From: Amycolatopsis acididurans
GTDB taxonomy: Bacteria; Actinomycetota; Actinomycetes; Mycobacteriales; Pseudonocardiaceae
Assembly: GCF_012328925.1 (NCBI RefSeq)
Contig: NZ_JAAXLS010000014.1
Location: forward strand, 1 to 64,000
Reading direction: 5' to 3'
Length of the DNA: 64,000 bases
In this document: piece after piece, positions 1-7,758 of the stretch
Layout: every line of letters begins with the position of its first letter
Numbering within the stretch: the stretch's first letter is position 1
Notes under the pieces: model-generated
Told to the model about the DNA's origin: nothing
What the model saw: the letters and a program-made list of their open reading frames with translations, nothing else
Database searches by the model: none
Program-made: the position numbers and the translations under genes

Positions 1-159
1 GTGCCCGAACTCCCCAAAACCCGCAGCGGCAAAATCATGCGCCGCCTCCTACGCGACGTCGCCGAAAACCGCGCCATCGGCGACGTCACCACCCTCGCCG
101 ACTCCAGCGTCATGGACCTCATCTCCAGTGGGCTGAAGTCCGGCAAAGCGGAGGAGTAG
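1..159 (+). CDS. acs: Acetyl-CoA synthetase, C-terminal end (partial)
   Basis: Only the last 52 codons are inside the window; the gene begins upstream. The residues [11 protein letters not shown] (5-15 of the visible part) are the A10 motif of AMP-forming acyl/acetyl-CoA synthetases. Its lysine (visible residue 11) is needed for adenylate formation and is the usual target of protein acetyltransferases. The enzyme makes acetyl-CoA from acetate, ATP and CoA. The order that follows matches the M. tuberculosis acs (Rv3667) neighbourhood, which supports acetate as the substrate rather than another acid. The gene ends with TAG and is followed at once by a strong hairpin. Confidence 0.8.
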   Translation: MPELPKTRSGKIMRRLLRDVAENRAIGDVTTLADSSVMDLISSGLKSGKAEE

Positions 160-169
160 CAAACCAGGG

Positions 170-210
170 AAGGCCCGCCATCACACGCGTGATGGCGGGC
201 CTTCCTTTGG
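170..210. terminator. Hairpin terminator between convergent acs and secreted-protein gene
   Basis: A perfect 15-bp inverted repeat, arms AAGGCCCGCCATCAC (170-184) and its complement (189-203), has a 4-nt loop. The T tract is weak on either side (CCTTTGG on plus). It lies between two converging genes and probably serves both. Confidence 0.75.
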
Positions 211-219
211 GGGACCGGG

Positions 220-954
220 TCAGCCGGTGACGTCGAGGTGCGCCTTCACGGGTGTCGGTGTCGGAGCCTTGCCGCCCGGCAGGGTCGTGTCACCCGAGCC
301 GGAGCCACCGCCGGAGTTCGAGGTCGACGTGGCCGGCGAAGTGGTCGGGGTCTGGCTGCCGCCACCGTTGTCGTCACCGGGCGCGCAGGTCGCGGACGCG
401 ATGTCGAGCTTCTGGACGCCGTCCACGTTGATCGAGATCGCGGTGACGGTCACCGAGCCGTCGCTGTGCTTGACCTGCTTGTTCAGCATGACCGACAGCA
501 GACCCGGCACCGCGATGCCGGTGTTCGGCGGCACCGAGACGTCCAGCGGGGTGTTGCCGATCTTCACCTTGGCCAGCGAGGAGGAGGCGTTCTTGCCGCT
601 GCATTCCGCCTCGATCGCTGAAGCGGTCAGCAGCGGGGCGCCGGGGCCGAGGATGATCGTCGCCTTGGCGACGCTGGCCTGCGCCTGGCCCGAGCCCGCC
701 TGCGCGTTGAGCGCCTTCACGGTGCCCAGCCCGCCGGGCACGGTCAGCGTAAGGAGCGACTGCTGCGCGAAGCCTTCCTTGTCGTTGACCGACGGGGTCG
801 GCGGGATCGCGAGCAGGCCGCTGCCCGAGATCGCGAAGGCCGAGTTCACGCCGTCCCCGGCGGTGGTGGCACCGGCCGAGGGGACGAGCAGCACGCCGGC
901 CGTGAGCACGGCCGACAGCACGCCGACACCGCCGGCGAGGGTTCTTCTGGACAA
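220..954 (-). CDS. Secreted choice-of-anchor-P-like protein
   Basis: This is a 244-residue exported protein of unknown function. Residues 1-29 form a Sec signal peptide (twin Arg at 3-4, hydrophobic core, cleavage after SAGA). The middle part (about 30-195) resembles actinobacterial choice-of-anchor P proteins, a beta-rich secreted family; I make that assignment from its general look, not from a motif. It has two cysteines (SAIEAECSG and SATCAPG) that could form a disulfide. The C-terminal 50 residues are a Ser/Thr/Pro/Gly-rich tail like a wall-spanning linker, with no LPXTG. The start is TTG, chosen because AGGAAAGG lies about 8 nt upstream. It follows the L,D-transpeptidase gene by 45 nt on the same strand, so the two are probably co-transcribed. 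Confidence 0.6.
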   Translation of the reverse strand: MSRRTLAGGVGVLSAVLTAGVLLVPSAGATTAGDGVNSAFAISGSGLLAIPPTPSVNDKEGFAQQSLLTLTVPGGLGTVKALNAQAGSGQAQASVAKATIILGPGAPLLTASAIEAECSGKNASSSLAKVKIGNTPLDVSVPPNTGIAVPGLLSVMLNKQVKHSDGSVTVTAISINVDGVQKLDIASATCAPGDDNGGGSQTPTTSPATSTSNSGGGSGSGDTTLPGGKAPTPTPVKAHLDVTG

Positions 955-999
955 CTGATCACCTTTCCTGGAACTGATTTTTCCGCGCCTGCCCGGCCA

Positions 1000-1806
1000 T
1001 CACGTGATGTTCACGATCGTGCCGAGCGGTAATTTGACGAGCTGGTCCAAAGCGTCCTTGGTCACCCGGATGCAACCGTCGCTGTTCGCCTTGCCGACGA
1101 AGCTGTTGTCCGGCCAGGTGTGCAGGCCGACCGTGCCGGGGCCGCCACCGAAGGTCTCCAGCGAGTCGGAGTGGTAGCTCAGCGGCAGCACGATCGGGCT
1201 GTAGGTGTTCTTGGTCTCCTCGATCGAGGCGATGATGTAGGCCCGCCCCGCCGGAGTGGGGTGCTGGGCCTTGCCGGTGCCGATCGTCCACTGCCCGATC
1301 GACTTGCCGCCCTGCAGGATTTCGAGCTTGAAGCTGGCCCGGTCGACGTGCACGGCGTAGTCGTTGTCGGCGGTCTCGGCGGCACCGTCGGTCAGGTGTA
1401 CCCAGCCGGACGAGGCGTTCGGCCTGGTCGGCAGCAGGATCTGAGCCCAGTCGTTCTGCTGGGCGACGATCGGGACCCAGGTCGGCGAACCCATCTGGAT
1501 CGTCGGCAGTTTCGCGATCGGCTGCCCGCCCGCGGCCGTGTAGACGACCAGTTCCTGCTTCGGGTGCAGCACCTTGCCCGCGGTGGCGCCCGCGCCCGGC
1601 TGGGGGTCGCCGGGTGCGCCGGTGACGGTGCCGAACGTGGTGGCCTCGGGCAGCTGCGTCAGGGTTTCCTGGCTGATGGCCGCCGGAGTGACGGGGGCGG
1701 CGGGGGCGCCGTCGTTGCTCGAGCAGGCGCCGGTGAGCGAAACCAGAATTGCGACCCCGGTGATCGCGGCCATATTCCGGGCGCGCGAGAGCGCGGTTTT
1801 GTGCAT
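1000..1806 (-). CDS. L,D-transpeptidase lipoprotein (YkuD family)
   Basis: This is a predicted cell-wall cross-linking enzyme of 268 residues. L,D-transpeptidases form 3-3 links between meso-DAP residues of peptidoglycan stems outside the membrane. The N-terminus is a lipoprotein signal ending in the lipobox LTGAC. The YkuD catalytic domain occupies roughly residues 135-268, with His229 (VGLHTWPDN) and the catalytic Cys245 in SDGCIRV. The usual SHGC motif reads SDGC here, so the second His is replaced by Asp while Cys and the following Arg are kept. Residues 70-130 look like an SH3-type region. It is the first gene of a pair with the secreted protein downstream. Confidence 0.85.
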   Translation of the reverse strand: MHKTALSRARNMAAITGVAILVSLTGACSSNDGAPAAPVTPAAISQETLTQLPEATTFGTVTGAPGDPQPGAGATAGKVLHPKQELVVYTAAGGQPIAKLPTIQMGSPTWVPIVAQQNDWAQILLPTRPNASSGWVHLTDGAAETADNDYAVHVDRASFKLEILQGGKSIGQWTIGTGKAQHPTPAGRAYIIASIEETKNTYSPIVLPLSYHSDSLETFGGGPGTVGLHTWPDNSFVGKANSDGCIRVTKDALDQLVKLPLGTIVNIT

Positions 1807-1829
1807 CTACCAATCCTCAGAGCGTCGTT

Positions 1830-1866
1830 GACACGAATCGCCGACTCGTGTCTCCCCGAGGACACG
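1830..1866. promoter_or_regulatory. Triple GACACG/CGTGTC motif upstream of L,D-transpeptidase
   Basis: Three copies of one hexamer alternate in orientation: GACACG at 1830-1835, CGTGTC at 1847-1852, GACACG at 1861-1866. They lie 24-60 bp before the L,D-transpeptidase start, where a regulator would bind. No specific regulator is implied. Confidence 0.3.
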
Positions 1867-2084
1867 CGGCGCCACAAGTGCGTCTTGCGGCGCATTCTTA
1901 TCGGCACTCGATGAGGTGATCAACTATCAGGTAGCTCACACTCAAGCTTCTGACCAGCGGAAATAGTGCATTTTCCCAAGTCAGTGAAATCGGCGTGATA
2001 CACCCGATCGTGTGCACGTGAGTAACGGAAACCGGACTTGCCACCCTTCGGAGCGATACCCCGACAGTGTGCCAGCCCCCGGGG

Positions 2085-2113
2085 TTCCCAAAGTCGAACA
2101 CGTGTTCTAGAAT
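2085..2113 (+). promoter_or_regulatory. Candidate sigma70-type promoter for the AT-hook gene
   Basis: TTCCCA (2085-2090) and TAGAAT (2108-2113) are separated by 17 bp, about 40 bp before the start codon. The -10 is good and the -35 matches 4 of 6. Confidence 0.45.
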
Positions 2114-2159
2114 TCCGCCGTCGTAGCCGGACCCCACAACAAGGGAGACCGCACCAGCA

Positions 2160-2597
2160 ATGAGCTTGGACACCACCACCGCACCGCAGGAGCAGGTAAC
2201 CAGCGAGGAGACCTCCGCCCCCGCGGTGGCGGCCACCGAGCCCACGGACACCGCCCCGGCGGAGCAGACCGAGGAGACTTCGAAGCCCAAGCGGGGTCGC
2301 CCGAAGGGCTCGTCCGCCGCGCGCAAAACGCGTACTGTCGAGTTGACGCTCACCGTGACCGGCACGGCCGACGGCGAATGGCAGGCCGAGCTGAAGCACG
2401 GCAGCAACTGGGTGGTCCGCGGATTGGCGGTCGCCGCGGCTGCCGTATCGCGCGCCGCGAAGGAGCTTCACGAGGACCTGTCGAGCCCCATCGACGAGGT
2501 CATCAACGAGGCGCGTGAGCAGCAGAAGGCAAAGGTCGCGCAGCTGGAGGCCGAGCTGGAGCAGGCGAAGCAGGCGCTCGCCGAGCTCGACGGCTGA
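2160..2597 (+). CDS. AT-hook and coiled-coil protein (DUF6319-like)
   Basis: This 145-residue protein has three visible parts. Residues 1-42 are acidic and rich in Thr, Ala and Glu. KPKRGRPKGSS (about 42-52) is a classical AT-hook core (RGRP) that binds the minor groove of AT-rich DNA. A middle segment of about 60 residues ends in a heptad-like Ala/Glu/Lys/Gln coiled coil (about 115-143). I believe it belongs to the actinobacterial family DUF6319, but this is from memory. A nucleoid or gene-silencing role is inferred from the AT-hook plus an oligomerising helix. GGGAG lies about 13 nt before ATG, and the gene is monocistronic with its own promoter and terminator. Confidence 0.65.
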   Translation: MSLDTTTAPQEQVTSEETSAPAVAATEPTDTAPAEQTEETSKPKRGRPKGSSAARKTRTVELTLTVTGTADGEWQAELKHGSNWVVRGLAVAAAAVSRAAKELHEDLSSPIDEVINEAREQQKAKVAQLEAELEQAKQALAELDG

Positions 2598-2607
2598 CAC
2601 CCCGGCT

Positions 2608-2657
2608 CGCCGGGCCGGATGCTCCTCGATCAGGCATCCGGCCCGGCGTCTTTTTTT
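2608..2657 (+). terminator. Rho-independent terminator after the AT-hook gene
   Basis: A perfect 15-bp stem (2608-2622 with 2634-2648; arm CGCCGGGCCGGATGC) is followed by TC and seven T residues. It is the cleanest intrinsic terminator in the window. Confidence 0.95.
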
Positions 2658-2678
2658 CGCTCGAATCGCACTATTCGA

Positions 2679-2697
2679 ATTGGTTAGGCAAGCCGAA
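2679..2697. promoter_or_regulatory. IdeR/DtxR-like iron box upstream of VIT transporter
   Basis: ATTGGTTAGGCAAGCCGAA matches the IdeR/DtxR consensus TTAGGTTAGGCTAACCTAA at 14 of 19 positions, including the central TTAGGC. It lies 57 bp before the GTG start of the transporter gene, immediately after the upstream terminator, so it can only serve that gene. Confidence 0.6.
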
Positions 2698-2753
2698 TCT
2701 AAGTGAGGTCCGCCTTTTCTTGCGCGCCGTGAATGGTGTGTTTGAATAAAAGG

Positions 2754-3482
2754 GTGACGGAAACTCGCGACGCCACTTCGCAACACTCCCACGAGCCTCA
2801 TCACGAGAGCCTCGGCAGCAAGCTGAACTGGCTGCGAGCTGGGGTTCTTGGCGCGAACGACGGCATCGTGTCGGTCGCGGGCATCGTCGTCGGCGTCGCG
2901 GGCGCGACCGCCGACCGGACTTCGGTACTCATGGCCGGAATAGCCGGACTGGTCGCCGGCGCCCTTTCCATGGCCGGCGGGGAATACGTCTCGGTGAGCA
3001 CCCAGCGCGATACCGAGAAAGCCATGCTCAAGCTGGAAAAGTACGAGCTGAAAACGATGCCCGAGGCCGAGGAAGCCGAACTCGCCGAGATCTACCAGGA
3101 GAAGGGCCTGTCGGCTGAGCTGGCCGCCAAGGTCGCGCGGGAGCTGACCGAGAAGGACGCGCTGGCCGCACATGCCGACGCCGAACTCGGCATCGACCCG
3201 GACGATCTGACGAGCCCCTGGCAGGCCGCGTGGGCGTCCTTCGTGTCGTTCTCGATCGGCGCCCTGCTCCCGCTGCTGGCGATCGTGCTGCCGCCGGTGT
3301 CGTGGCGCGTCTGGGCGTGCGGCGGCGGCGTGGTCATCGGCCTGTTCATCACCGGCTACGTCAGCGCCCGCCTCGGCAACGCGCGGGCCCGCCGGGCGGT
3401 GCTGCGCAACGTCGGCGTCGGCGTGCTGACGATGTTGATCACTTACTGGGTCGGCGCCCTGTTCGGCGTGGCGACCAGCTAG
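2754..3482 (+). CDS. VIT1/CCC1 family Fe(2+)/Mn(2+) transporter
   Basis: This is a membrane transporter of 242 residues if started at GTG 2754. VIT1/CCC1 proteins move ferrous iron or manganese out of the cytosol. The signature GANDGIVS lies in the first membrane helix (about residue 34), and GALSMAGGEYVSVSTQRD closes helix 2. A Glu-rich cytosolic metal-binding segment (about 95-155) follows, then three C-terminal helices. An ATG at 2733 is in frame, but it lacks a ribosome site and adds residues that do not fit the family. The gene sits behind an iron box, so iron-dependent control is likely. The stop TAG overlaps the stop of the convergent peptide transporter in the palindrome CTAG (3479-3482). 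Confidence 0.85.
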   Translation: MTETRDATSQHSHEPHHESLGSKLNWLRAGVLGANDGIVSVAGIVVGVAGATADRTSVLMAGIAGLVAGALSMAGGEYVSVSTQRDTEKAMLKLEKYELKTMPEAEEAELAEIYQEKGLSAELAAKVARELTEKDALAAHADAELGIDPDDLTSPWQAAWASFVSFSIGALLPLLAIVLPPVSWRVWACGGGVVIGLFITGYVSARLGNARARRAVLRNVGVGVLTMLITYWVGALFGVATS

Positions 3483-4945
3483 CGCACGCCGGCCATCAGC
3501 TTCCGGACGAACGGGCTGGCCAGCGCCAGCAGTACGCCGATCACGATCGCCACGGCGCCGAGCACACCGAAGTAGGGGCCCTCGTTTTCGACGCTGTAGT
3601 ACTGCGCGAGCGAACCGGACAGCGCTGTGCCCAGCGACACCGACAGGAAGAACAACGCCACCATCTGGCTGCGGAACGCCTCCGGCGCGAGCTTCGTCGC
3701 CAGGGACAGGCCCACCGGCGACAGGCACAGCTCGGCGACGGTGAACACGAGCAGGATCCCGACCAGCGCGAGCAGCGGCGCGCTGTTGGGTCCGCCGCCG
3801 ACGAAGGGCAGGAACAGCAGGTACGCGATCCCCATCACGCCCGTGCCGAGCGCGAACTTGATCGGGGTCGAGGGCTGGCGCTCGGCCAGCTTGGTCCAGA
3901 TCAGCGCAAACACCGGGGCGAGCACGATGATGAACACCGGGTTGATCGACTGCACCCACGACACGGGCATCTCCCAGCCGAACAGGTGCCGGTCCAGCCG
4001 CTGGTCGGAGTACGCCGTCAGCACCGTGAACTGCTGCTGGTAGAGCGCCCAGAACGCGGCGCTCGCGATGAACATCGGGATGAACGACAGCACCCGGCTG
4101 CGGTCCACCCTGGAGATCTTGCGGCTGGTCAGGATGACGAGGAAGTAGATCACCGCGGCGCCACCGGCCACCCAGGTCGCGACGTCGGCGAGGTTGTCCG
4201 CGGTCACCAGACCGGTGAACACCGCCACCAGTACGACGGCGACCACGATCACCAGCACCCCCGCGACCGCGGGACGCTGCGAGGCGGGTAGCGGATTGGG
4301 CACCTCGCGCGCCTGCGTACCGAGGTTGCGCCGGCCGAACGTGTACTGGACCAGGCCGACGGCCATCCCGGCGGCGGCGAGCCCGAAGCCGTAGTGGAAG
4401 CCGACGTGGTCCTGCAGCAGGCCGGTGAAGATCGGGCCGAGGAACCCGCCGAGGTTGACGCCCATGTAGAAGAGGCTGAACCCGCCGTCGCGGCGCTCGT
4501 CCTGCTCGTCGTAGAGCGTGCCGACCACCGCGGTGGCGTTGCCCTTGAGCCCGCCGCTGCCCAGCGCGACGCACAACAGACCGACAACGATGCCCGCGTA
4601 GCCGGGCAGCAGGGCCAGCGCGATGTGCCCGATCATGATCAGGACGCCGCTGTAGAACAACGTGCGCTCGCAGCCTGCGAGCCGGTCGGCGATCCACGCG
4701 CCGACGATTGTCGACAGGTACACCAGGCTGCCGTACGCGCCCACGATGCCGAGCGCTGTTGCCTCCGGCATCGCGAGCCCGCCGTCGGCGATCGAGTAGT
4801 ACAGGTAGATCGCGAGGATCCCCTGCATGCCGTAGAAGGAGAAGCGCTCCCACATCTCGACGCCGAAGAGGTTCGCGAGCCCTAGTGGGTGCCCGAAGAA
4901 CCTTTTGTCGCTTCTGACCTCGGTAGAGGTGACCAATGCCGACAC
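3479..4945 (-). CDS. Peptide MFS transporter, POT/PTR family
   Basis: A proton-coupled di/tripeptide importer of 488 residues. The family hallmark ExxERF is present at residues 30-35 (EMWERF) in the first helix, followed by the usual FYGMQGIL. There are about 14 hydrophobic segments, normal for bacterial POTs. The PTR2 region with GGLKGN and the FSLFYMGVNLG stretch in the N-terminal half are family features. The start is GTG at 4945. The gene is divergent from nhaA across a 142-bp gap and tail-to-tail with the VIT transporter, with overlapping stop codons. Substrate specificity beyond short peptides cannot be read from the sequence. Confidence 0.85.
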   Translation of the reverse strand: MSALVTSTEVRSDKRFFGHPLGLANLFGVEMWERFSFYGMQGILAIYLYYSIADGGLAMPEATALGIVGAYGSLVYLSTIVGAWIADRLAGCERTLFYSGVLIMIGHIALALLPGYAGIVVGLLCVALGSGGLKGNATAVVGTLYDEQDERRDGGFSLFYMGVNLGGFLGPIFTGLLQDHVGFHYGFGLAAAGMAVGLVQYTFGRRNLGTQAREVPNPLPASQRPAVAGVLVIVVAVVLVAVFTGLVTADNLADVATWVAGGAAVIYFLVILTSRKISRVDRSRVLSFIPMFIASAAFWALYQQQFTVLTAYSDQRLDRHLFGWEMPVSWVQSINPVFIIVLAPVFALIWTKLAERQPSTPIKFALGTGVMGIAYLLFLPFVGGGPNSAPLLALVGILLVFTVAELCLSPVGLSLATKLAPEAFRSQMVALFFLSVSLGTALSGSLAQYYSVENEGPYFGVLGAVAIVIGVLLALASPFVRKLMAGVR

Positions 4946-5087
4946 GTCCTTATGGTCTAGACAACGTTGGCGTCTGACATAGTAGGACGTGCGTCATGTT
5001 AGTTGTCACTGGCACCGTAGAATGGCCGCAGGTGCGCCGGGAAGTCTGGTCGGCAAGACTCGATCAGTCCCGACGTCAGGAGATCAC

Positions 5088-6281
5088 GTGGCCCAGCTGC
5101 GCAACCCCGCGCAAGAGTTCGCTCGTTTCCTGCGTACCGAGACCACCGGTGGCCTCCTTCTGCTCGGCGCCACCGCGATCGCCCTCATCTGGGCGAACTC
5201 CCCGCTCGGCGATGTCTACCGCACGGTGCGGGATTTCGAGCTCGGTCCGCATTTCCTGCACCTGAACCTCTCCGTCGGCGACTGGGCCAAGGACGCGCTG
5301 CTGGCGTTGTTCTTCTTCGTCGCCGGGCTCGAACTCAAACGCGAGCTGGTGATCGGCGAGCTGTCCCGGCTCAAGCAGGCGATCCTGCCGATCGTCGGCG
5401 CGGTCGGCGGCATGGTCGTGCCCGCGGTGGTGGCGCTGGCCGTCGCGTGGGGCGAGCCGGGCATGGACCGCGGCTGGGCGATCCCGGTGGCCACCGACAT
5501 CGCGTTCGCGCTGGGGGTGCTCGCGCTCACCGGCTCGAACCTGCCCAGCAGCGCGCGGGTGTTCCTGCTGTCGCTGGCGGTCGTGGACGACCTCGGCGCG
5601 ATCATCGTCATCGCGGTGCTGTTCACCAGCGGGTTCAACCTCATCGCCGCCGCCGTCGCCGTGGTGGCGCTCGCGCTGTACGCGTGGCTGCAGCACCGCC
5701 GGGTGCGCACGCCGTGGATCTACGTTCCGCTCGCCGTCGTCGTCTGGGTCGCGGTGCACTCGGCCGGGGTGCACGCGACGATCGCCGGAGTCGCGCTCGG
5801 GCTGCTGACCAGGGTGCGCCCGGATCCGGGCGAGGACGAGGCGCCCGCACTGCGGCTGGAACACCGGCTGCAGCCATGGTCGGCGGCCGTCGCGGTGCCG
5901 GTGTTCGCGTTGTTCGCGGCCGGGGTCGAGATCGACGCGCGGTCGTTGAGCGAGGTGTTCACCACGGCGCTGCCGCTGGCCGTGCTGATCGGCCTGGTGG
6001 CCGGCAAGACGGTGGGCATTCTCGGCGCGTCGGCGCTGGCCGTCGGATTCCGCCTCGCGGAGCTGCCACGGGGTACCGGCTGGCGCGATCTGGCCGCGTT
6101 GTCGCTGCTCGGCGGGGTCGGGTTCACGGTCAGCCTGCTGATCGCGGAACTGGCGCTGCCCGGTGCGGCCAGTGACCGGGCGAAGGCCGCGGTGCTGCTC
6201 GCGTCGGCGATCGCGTCGTTGCTCGCGGCGGTCGTGCTCCTGCGGCGCAACAAAGTGCACGGCGCGTCGGAGGAGGACTGA
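5088..6281 (+). CDS. nhaA: Na(+)/H(+) antiporter NhaA
   Basis: Exchanges cytosolic Na(+) (or Li(+)) for external protons and helps with salt and alkaline stress. The protein has 397 residues from GTG 5088, chosen over an upstream ATG at 4989 because AGGAG lies 5 nt before GTG and the protein then begins like other NhaA proteins (VAQLRNPAQEFARF). Twelve membrane helices are expected. The ion-binding aspartates are Asp167-Asp168 in VVDDLGAI, equivalent to the Asp163-Asp164 pair of the E. coli protein, and VATDIAFALG upstream is also conserved. A soluble Arg/Glu-rich linker near residue 245 separates the two halves. Confidence 0.93.
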   Translation: MAQLRNPAQEFARFLRTETTGGLLLLGATAIALIWANSPLGDVYRTVRDFELGPHFLHLNLSVGDWAKDALLALFFFVAGLELKRELVIGELSRLKQAILPIVGAVGGMVVPAVVALAVAWGEPGMDRGWAIPVATDIAFALGVLALTGSNLPSSARVFLLSLAVVDDLGAIIVIAVLFTSGFNLIAAAVAVVALALYAWLQHRRVRTPWIYVPLAVVVWVAVHSAGVHATIAGVALGLLTRVRPDPGEDEAPALRLEHRLQPWSAAVAVPVFALFAAGVEIDARSLSEVFTTALPLAVLIGLVAGKTVGILGASALAVGFRLAELPRGTGWRDLAALSLLGGVGFTVSLLIAELALPGAASDRAKAAVLLASAIASLLAAVVLLRRNKVHGASEED

Positions 6282-6310
6282 TCGCGCCGCGAGGAGCGAC
6301 ACATGGCACG

Positions 6311-6808
6311 ATGGCCCCCGTGAGCAGCCAGGAGCACGAACGCAACGGCCCAGACGGCCTCGGGGCCGTGCCCTACATCCCCCTGTCGAGCGACGACGCG
6401 GCATCGAACGGGTCTGACGGGCAGTCGATCGGTGCGCTGGTGAGCGAAGCGACCCAGCACGTCTCGACGCTGGTCAGGGCCGAGGTCGAGCTGGCGAAGT
6501 CGGAGGTCACCGGTGAGGTCAAGAAGGCACTGACCGGCAGCATCTTCTTCATCGTCGCGGCCGTGGTCGGGCTCTACAGCTCGTTCTTCTTCTTTTTCTT
6601 CCTCGGCGAGCTGCTGTCCGAATGGCTCAAGCGCTGGGCCGCGTTCCTCATCGTGTTCGGCCTGATGTTCTTGATCACCGCGCTGTTCGGCCTGCTCGGC
6701 TACCGCAAGGTCAAGAAGATCAAGGCGCCGGAACGGACGATCACGAGCATGAAGGACACCGCCGCGGCGCTCAAGCCCCGGCGTGAGGCCGTGGCCGAGC
6801 ACAGCTGA
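6311..6808 (+). CDS. Actinobacterial Holin-X family membrane protein
   Basis: A 165-residue membrane protein of the family called Putative Actinobacterial Holin-X (phage_holin_3_6). It has a polar N-terminus (1-45), an amphipathic Glu/Lys/Val helix (about 46-75), and two membrane segments. The first has a run of six Phe (SSFFFFFF) and the second is VFGLMFLITALFGLLG. A basic tail follows. Despite the family name no phage gene is nearby, and the position corresponds to M. tuberculosis Rv3669, a conserved chromosomal gene before ephE. GAGGAG lies 15 nt before ATG 6311; GTG 6320 is an alternative start. Confidence 0.75.
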   Translation: MAPVSSQEHERNGPDGLGAVPYIPLSSDDAASNGSDGQSIGALVSEATQHVSTLVRAEVELAKSEVTGEVKKALTGSIFFIVAAVVGLYSSFFFFFFLGELLSEWLKRWAAFLIVFGLMFLITALFGLLGYRKVKKIKAPERTITSMKDTAAALKPRREAVAEHS

Positions 6809-6825
6809 CCCCCAGGGGCAGTTCC

Positions 6826-7758
6826 GTGCGACCCCCCGACCCGTCCACCGTCCGGATCGACGGACCGTGGACGCACCGTGACGTGTCGGCCAACGGGATC
6901 CGCCTGCACATCGCCGAGGCCGGCAGCGGGCCGCTGGTGCTGCTCCTGCACGGTTTCGGCGAGTTCTGGTGGGCGTGGCGACACCAGCTCGGCGCGCTGG
7001 CCGAGGCCGGGTATCGCGCGGTGGCCGCCGACCTGCGTGGCTACGGCGACTCCGACAAGCCGCCCCGCGGCTACGACGCCTGGACCCTCGCCGGTGACGT
7101 CGCCGGGCTCGTCCGCGCCCTCGGCGAACGGCGGGCGCATCTGGTCGGGCACGCGTGGGGCGGGATGCTCGCGTGGACGGTGGCGTCGATGCATCCGCGG
7201 TGGGTCGAATCGGTGACCGTGCTCGGCGGCGCCCATCCGCTCGCGCTGCGCGAGGCCGTCCGCCGCGGCGTGTTCCGCCGCAGGCAGAACCAGGCGCGGG
7301 CGCTGGCGCACCTGTTCCGGTTCCAGGTGCCGATGCGGCCCGAGCGCACGCTCGTCGCGGACGAGGCGGCGGCGCTGGAGAAGCTGATGCGCCAGTGGTC
7401 GGGTCCACGGTGGACGGCCTCGGCGGACTTCGACGAGACGGCACGCACGTTCCGGCACGCGATGCTCGTGCCGGGGGTGGCGCACAGCGCGCTGGAGTAC
7501 TACCGGTGGGCCTTCCGCGCCCAGTTCCGCGGCGAGGGCCGCCGGTTCACCAGCGCCGTCGGCACTCGCGTCGCCGCCCCGGTACTGCAGATACACGGCG
7601 CGGCCGACTCGTGCGTCCTGCCAAGGACCGCCCGCGATTCCGCGCCGTGGCGGGGTCCGCGCTCACGGTTCGAGGTGCTGCCCGAGGTGGGGCACTACCC
7701 GCATCTCGAGGACCCGCGGCACACGTCGAAGACGCTGCTGGACTTCCTCGGTCACTAA
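6826..7758 (+). CDS. ephE: Epoxide-hydrolase-like alpha/beta hydrolase (EphE position), nucleophile replaced by Ala
   Basis: A 310-residue alpha/beta hydrolase at the position of M. tuberculosis ephE (Rv3670), between Holin-X and marP. The oxyanion motif HGFG is at residues 42-45 and DLRGYGDSDKP follows, both typical of epoxide hydrolases. A C-terminal His (EVGHYPHLEDP) and an Asp (GAADSCVLP) are present. The nucleophile elbow reads G-H-A-W-G-G, so Ala110 sits where Asp (epoxide hydrolase) or Ser (esterase) is expected. Epoxide hydrolysis by the usual covalent route therefore looks impossible. The gene starts at GTG, 17 nt after the Holin-X stop. Its TAA stop overlaps the marP stop in CTAA. 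Confidence 0.75.
   Translation: MRPPDPSTVRIDGPWTHRDVSANGIRLHIAEAGSGPLVLLLHGFGEFWWAWRHQLGALAEAGYRAVAADLRGYGDSDKPPRGYDAWTLAGDVAGLVRALGERRAHLVGHAWGGMLAWTVASMHPRWVESVTVLGGAHPLALREAVRRGVFRRRQNQARALAHLFRFQVPMRPERTLVADEAAALEKLMRQWSGPRWTASADFDETARTFRHAMLVPGVAHSALEYYRWAFRAQFRGEGRRFTSAVGTRVAAPVLQIHGAADSCVLPRTARDSAPWRGPRSRFEVLPEVGHYPHLEDPRHTSKTLLDFLGH

Larger units (their letters stand above)
1807..2159. other. 353-bp divergent intergenic region
   Basis: No gene is seen here. It separates the leftward L,D-transpeptidase from the rightward AT-hook gene and holds the GACACG repeat group (1830-1866) and a candidate promoter (2085-2113). The stretch 1907-2060 is clearly richer in A+T than its surroundings, as expected for a promoter region. 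Confidence 0.6.

Noticed and set aside
1920-4853. 977-residue leftward frame
   Set aside because: It is the antisense or off-frame shadow of the AT-hook, VIT and POT genes, all of which have clear families and better starts.
6311-6808. Prophage remnant (holin)
   Set aside because: The Holin-X name is historical; no lysin, integrase or phage structural gene is near, and the gene keeps a conserved chromosomal position.
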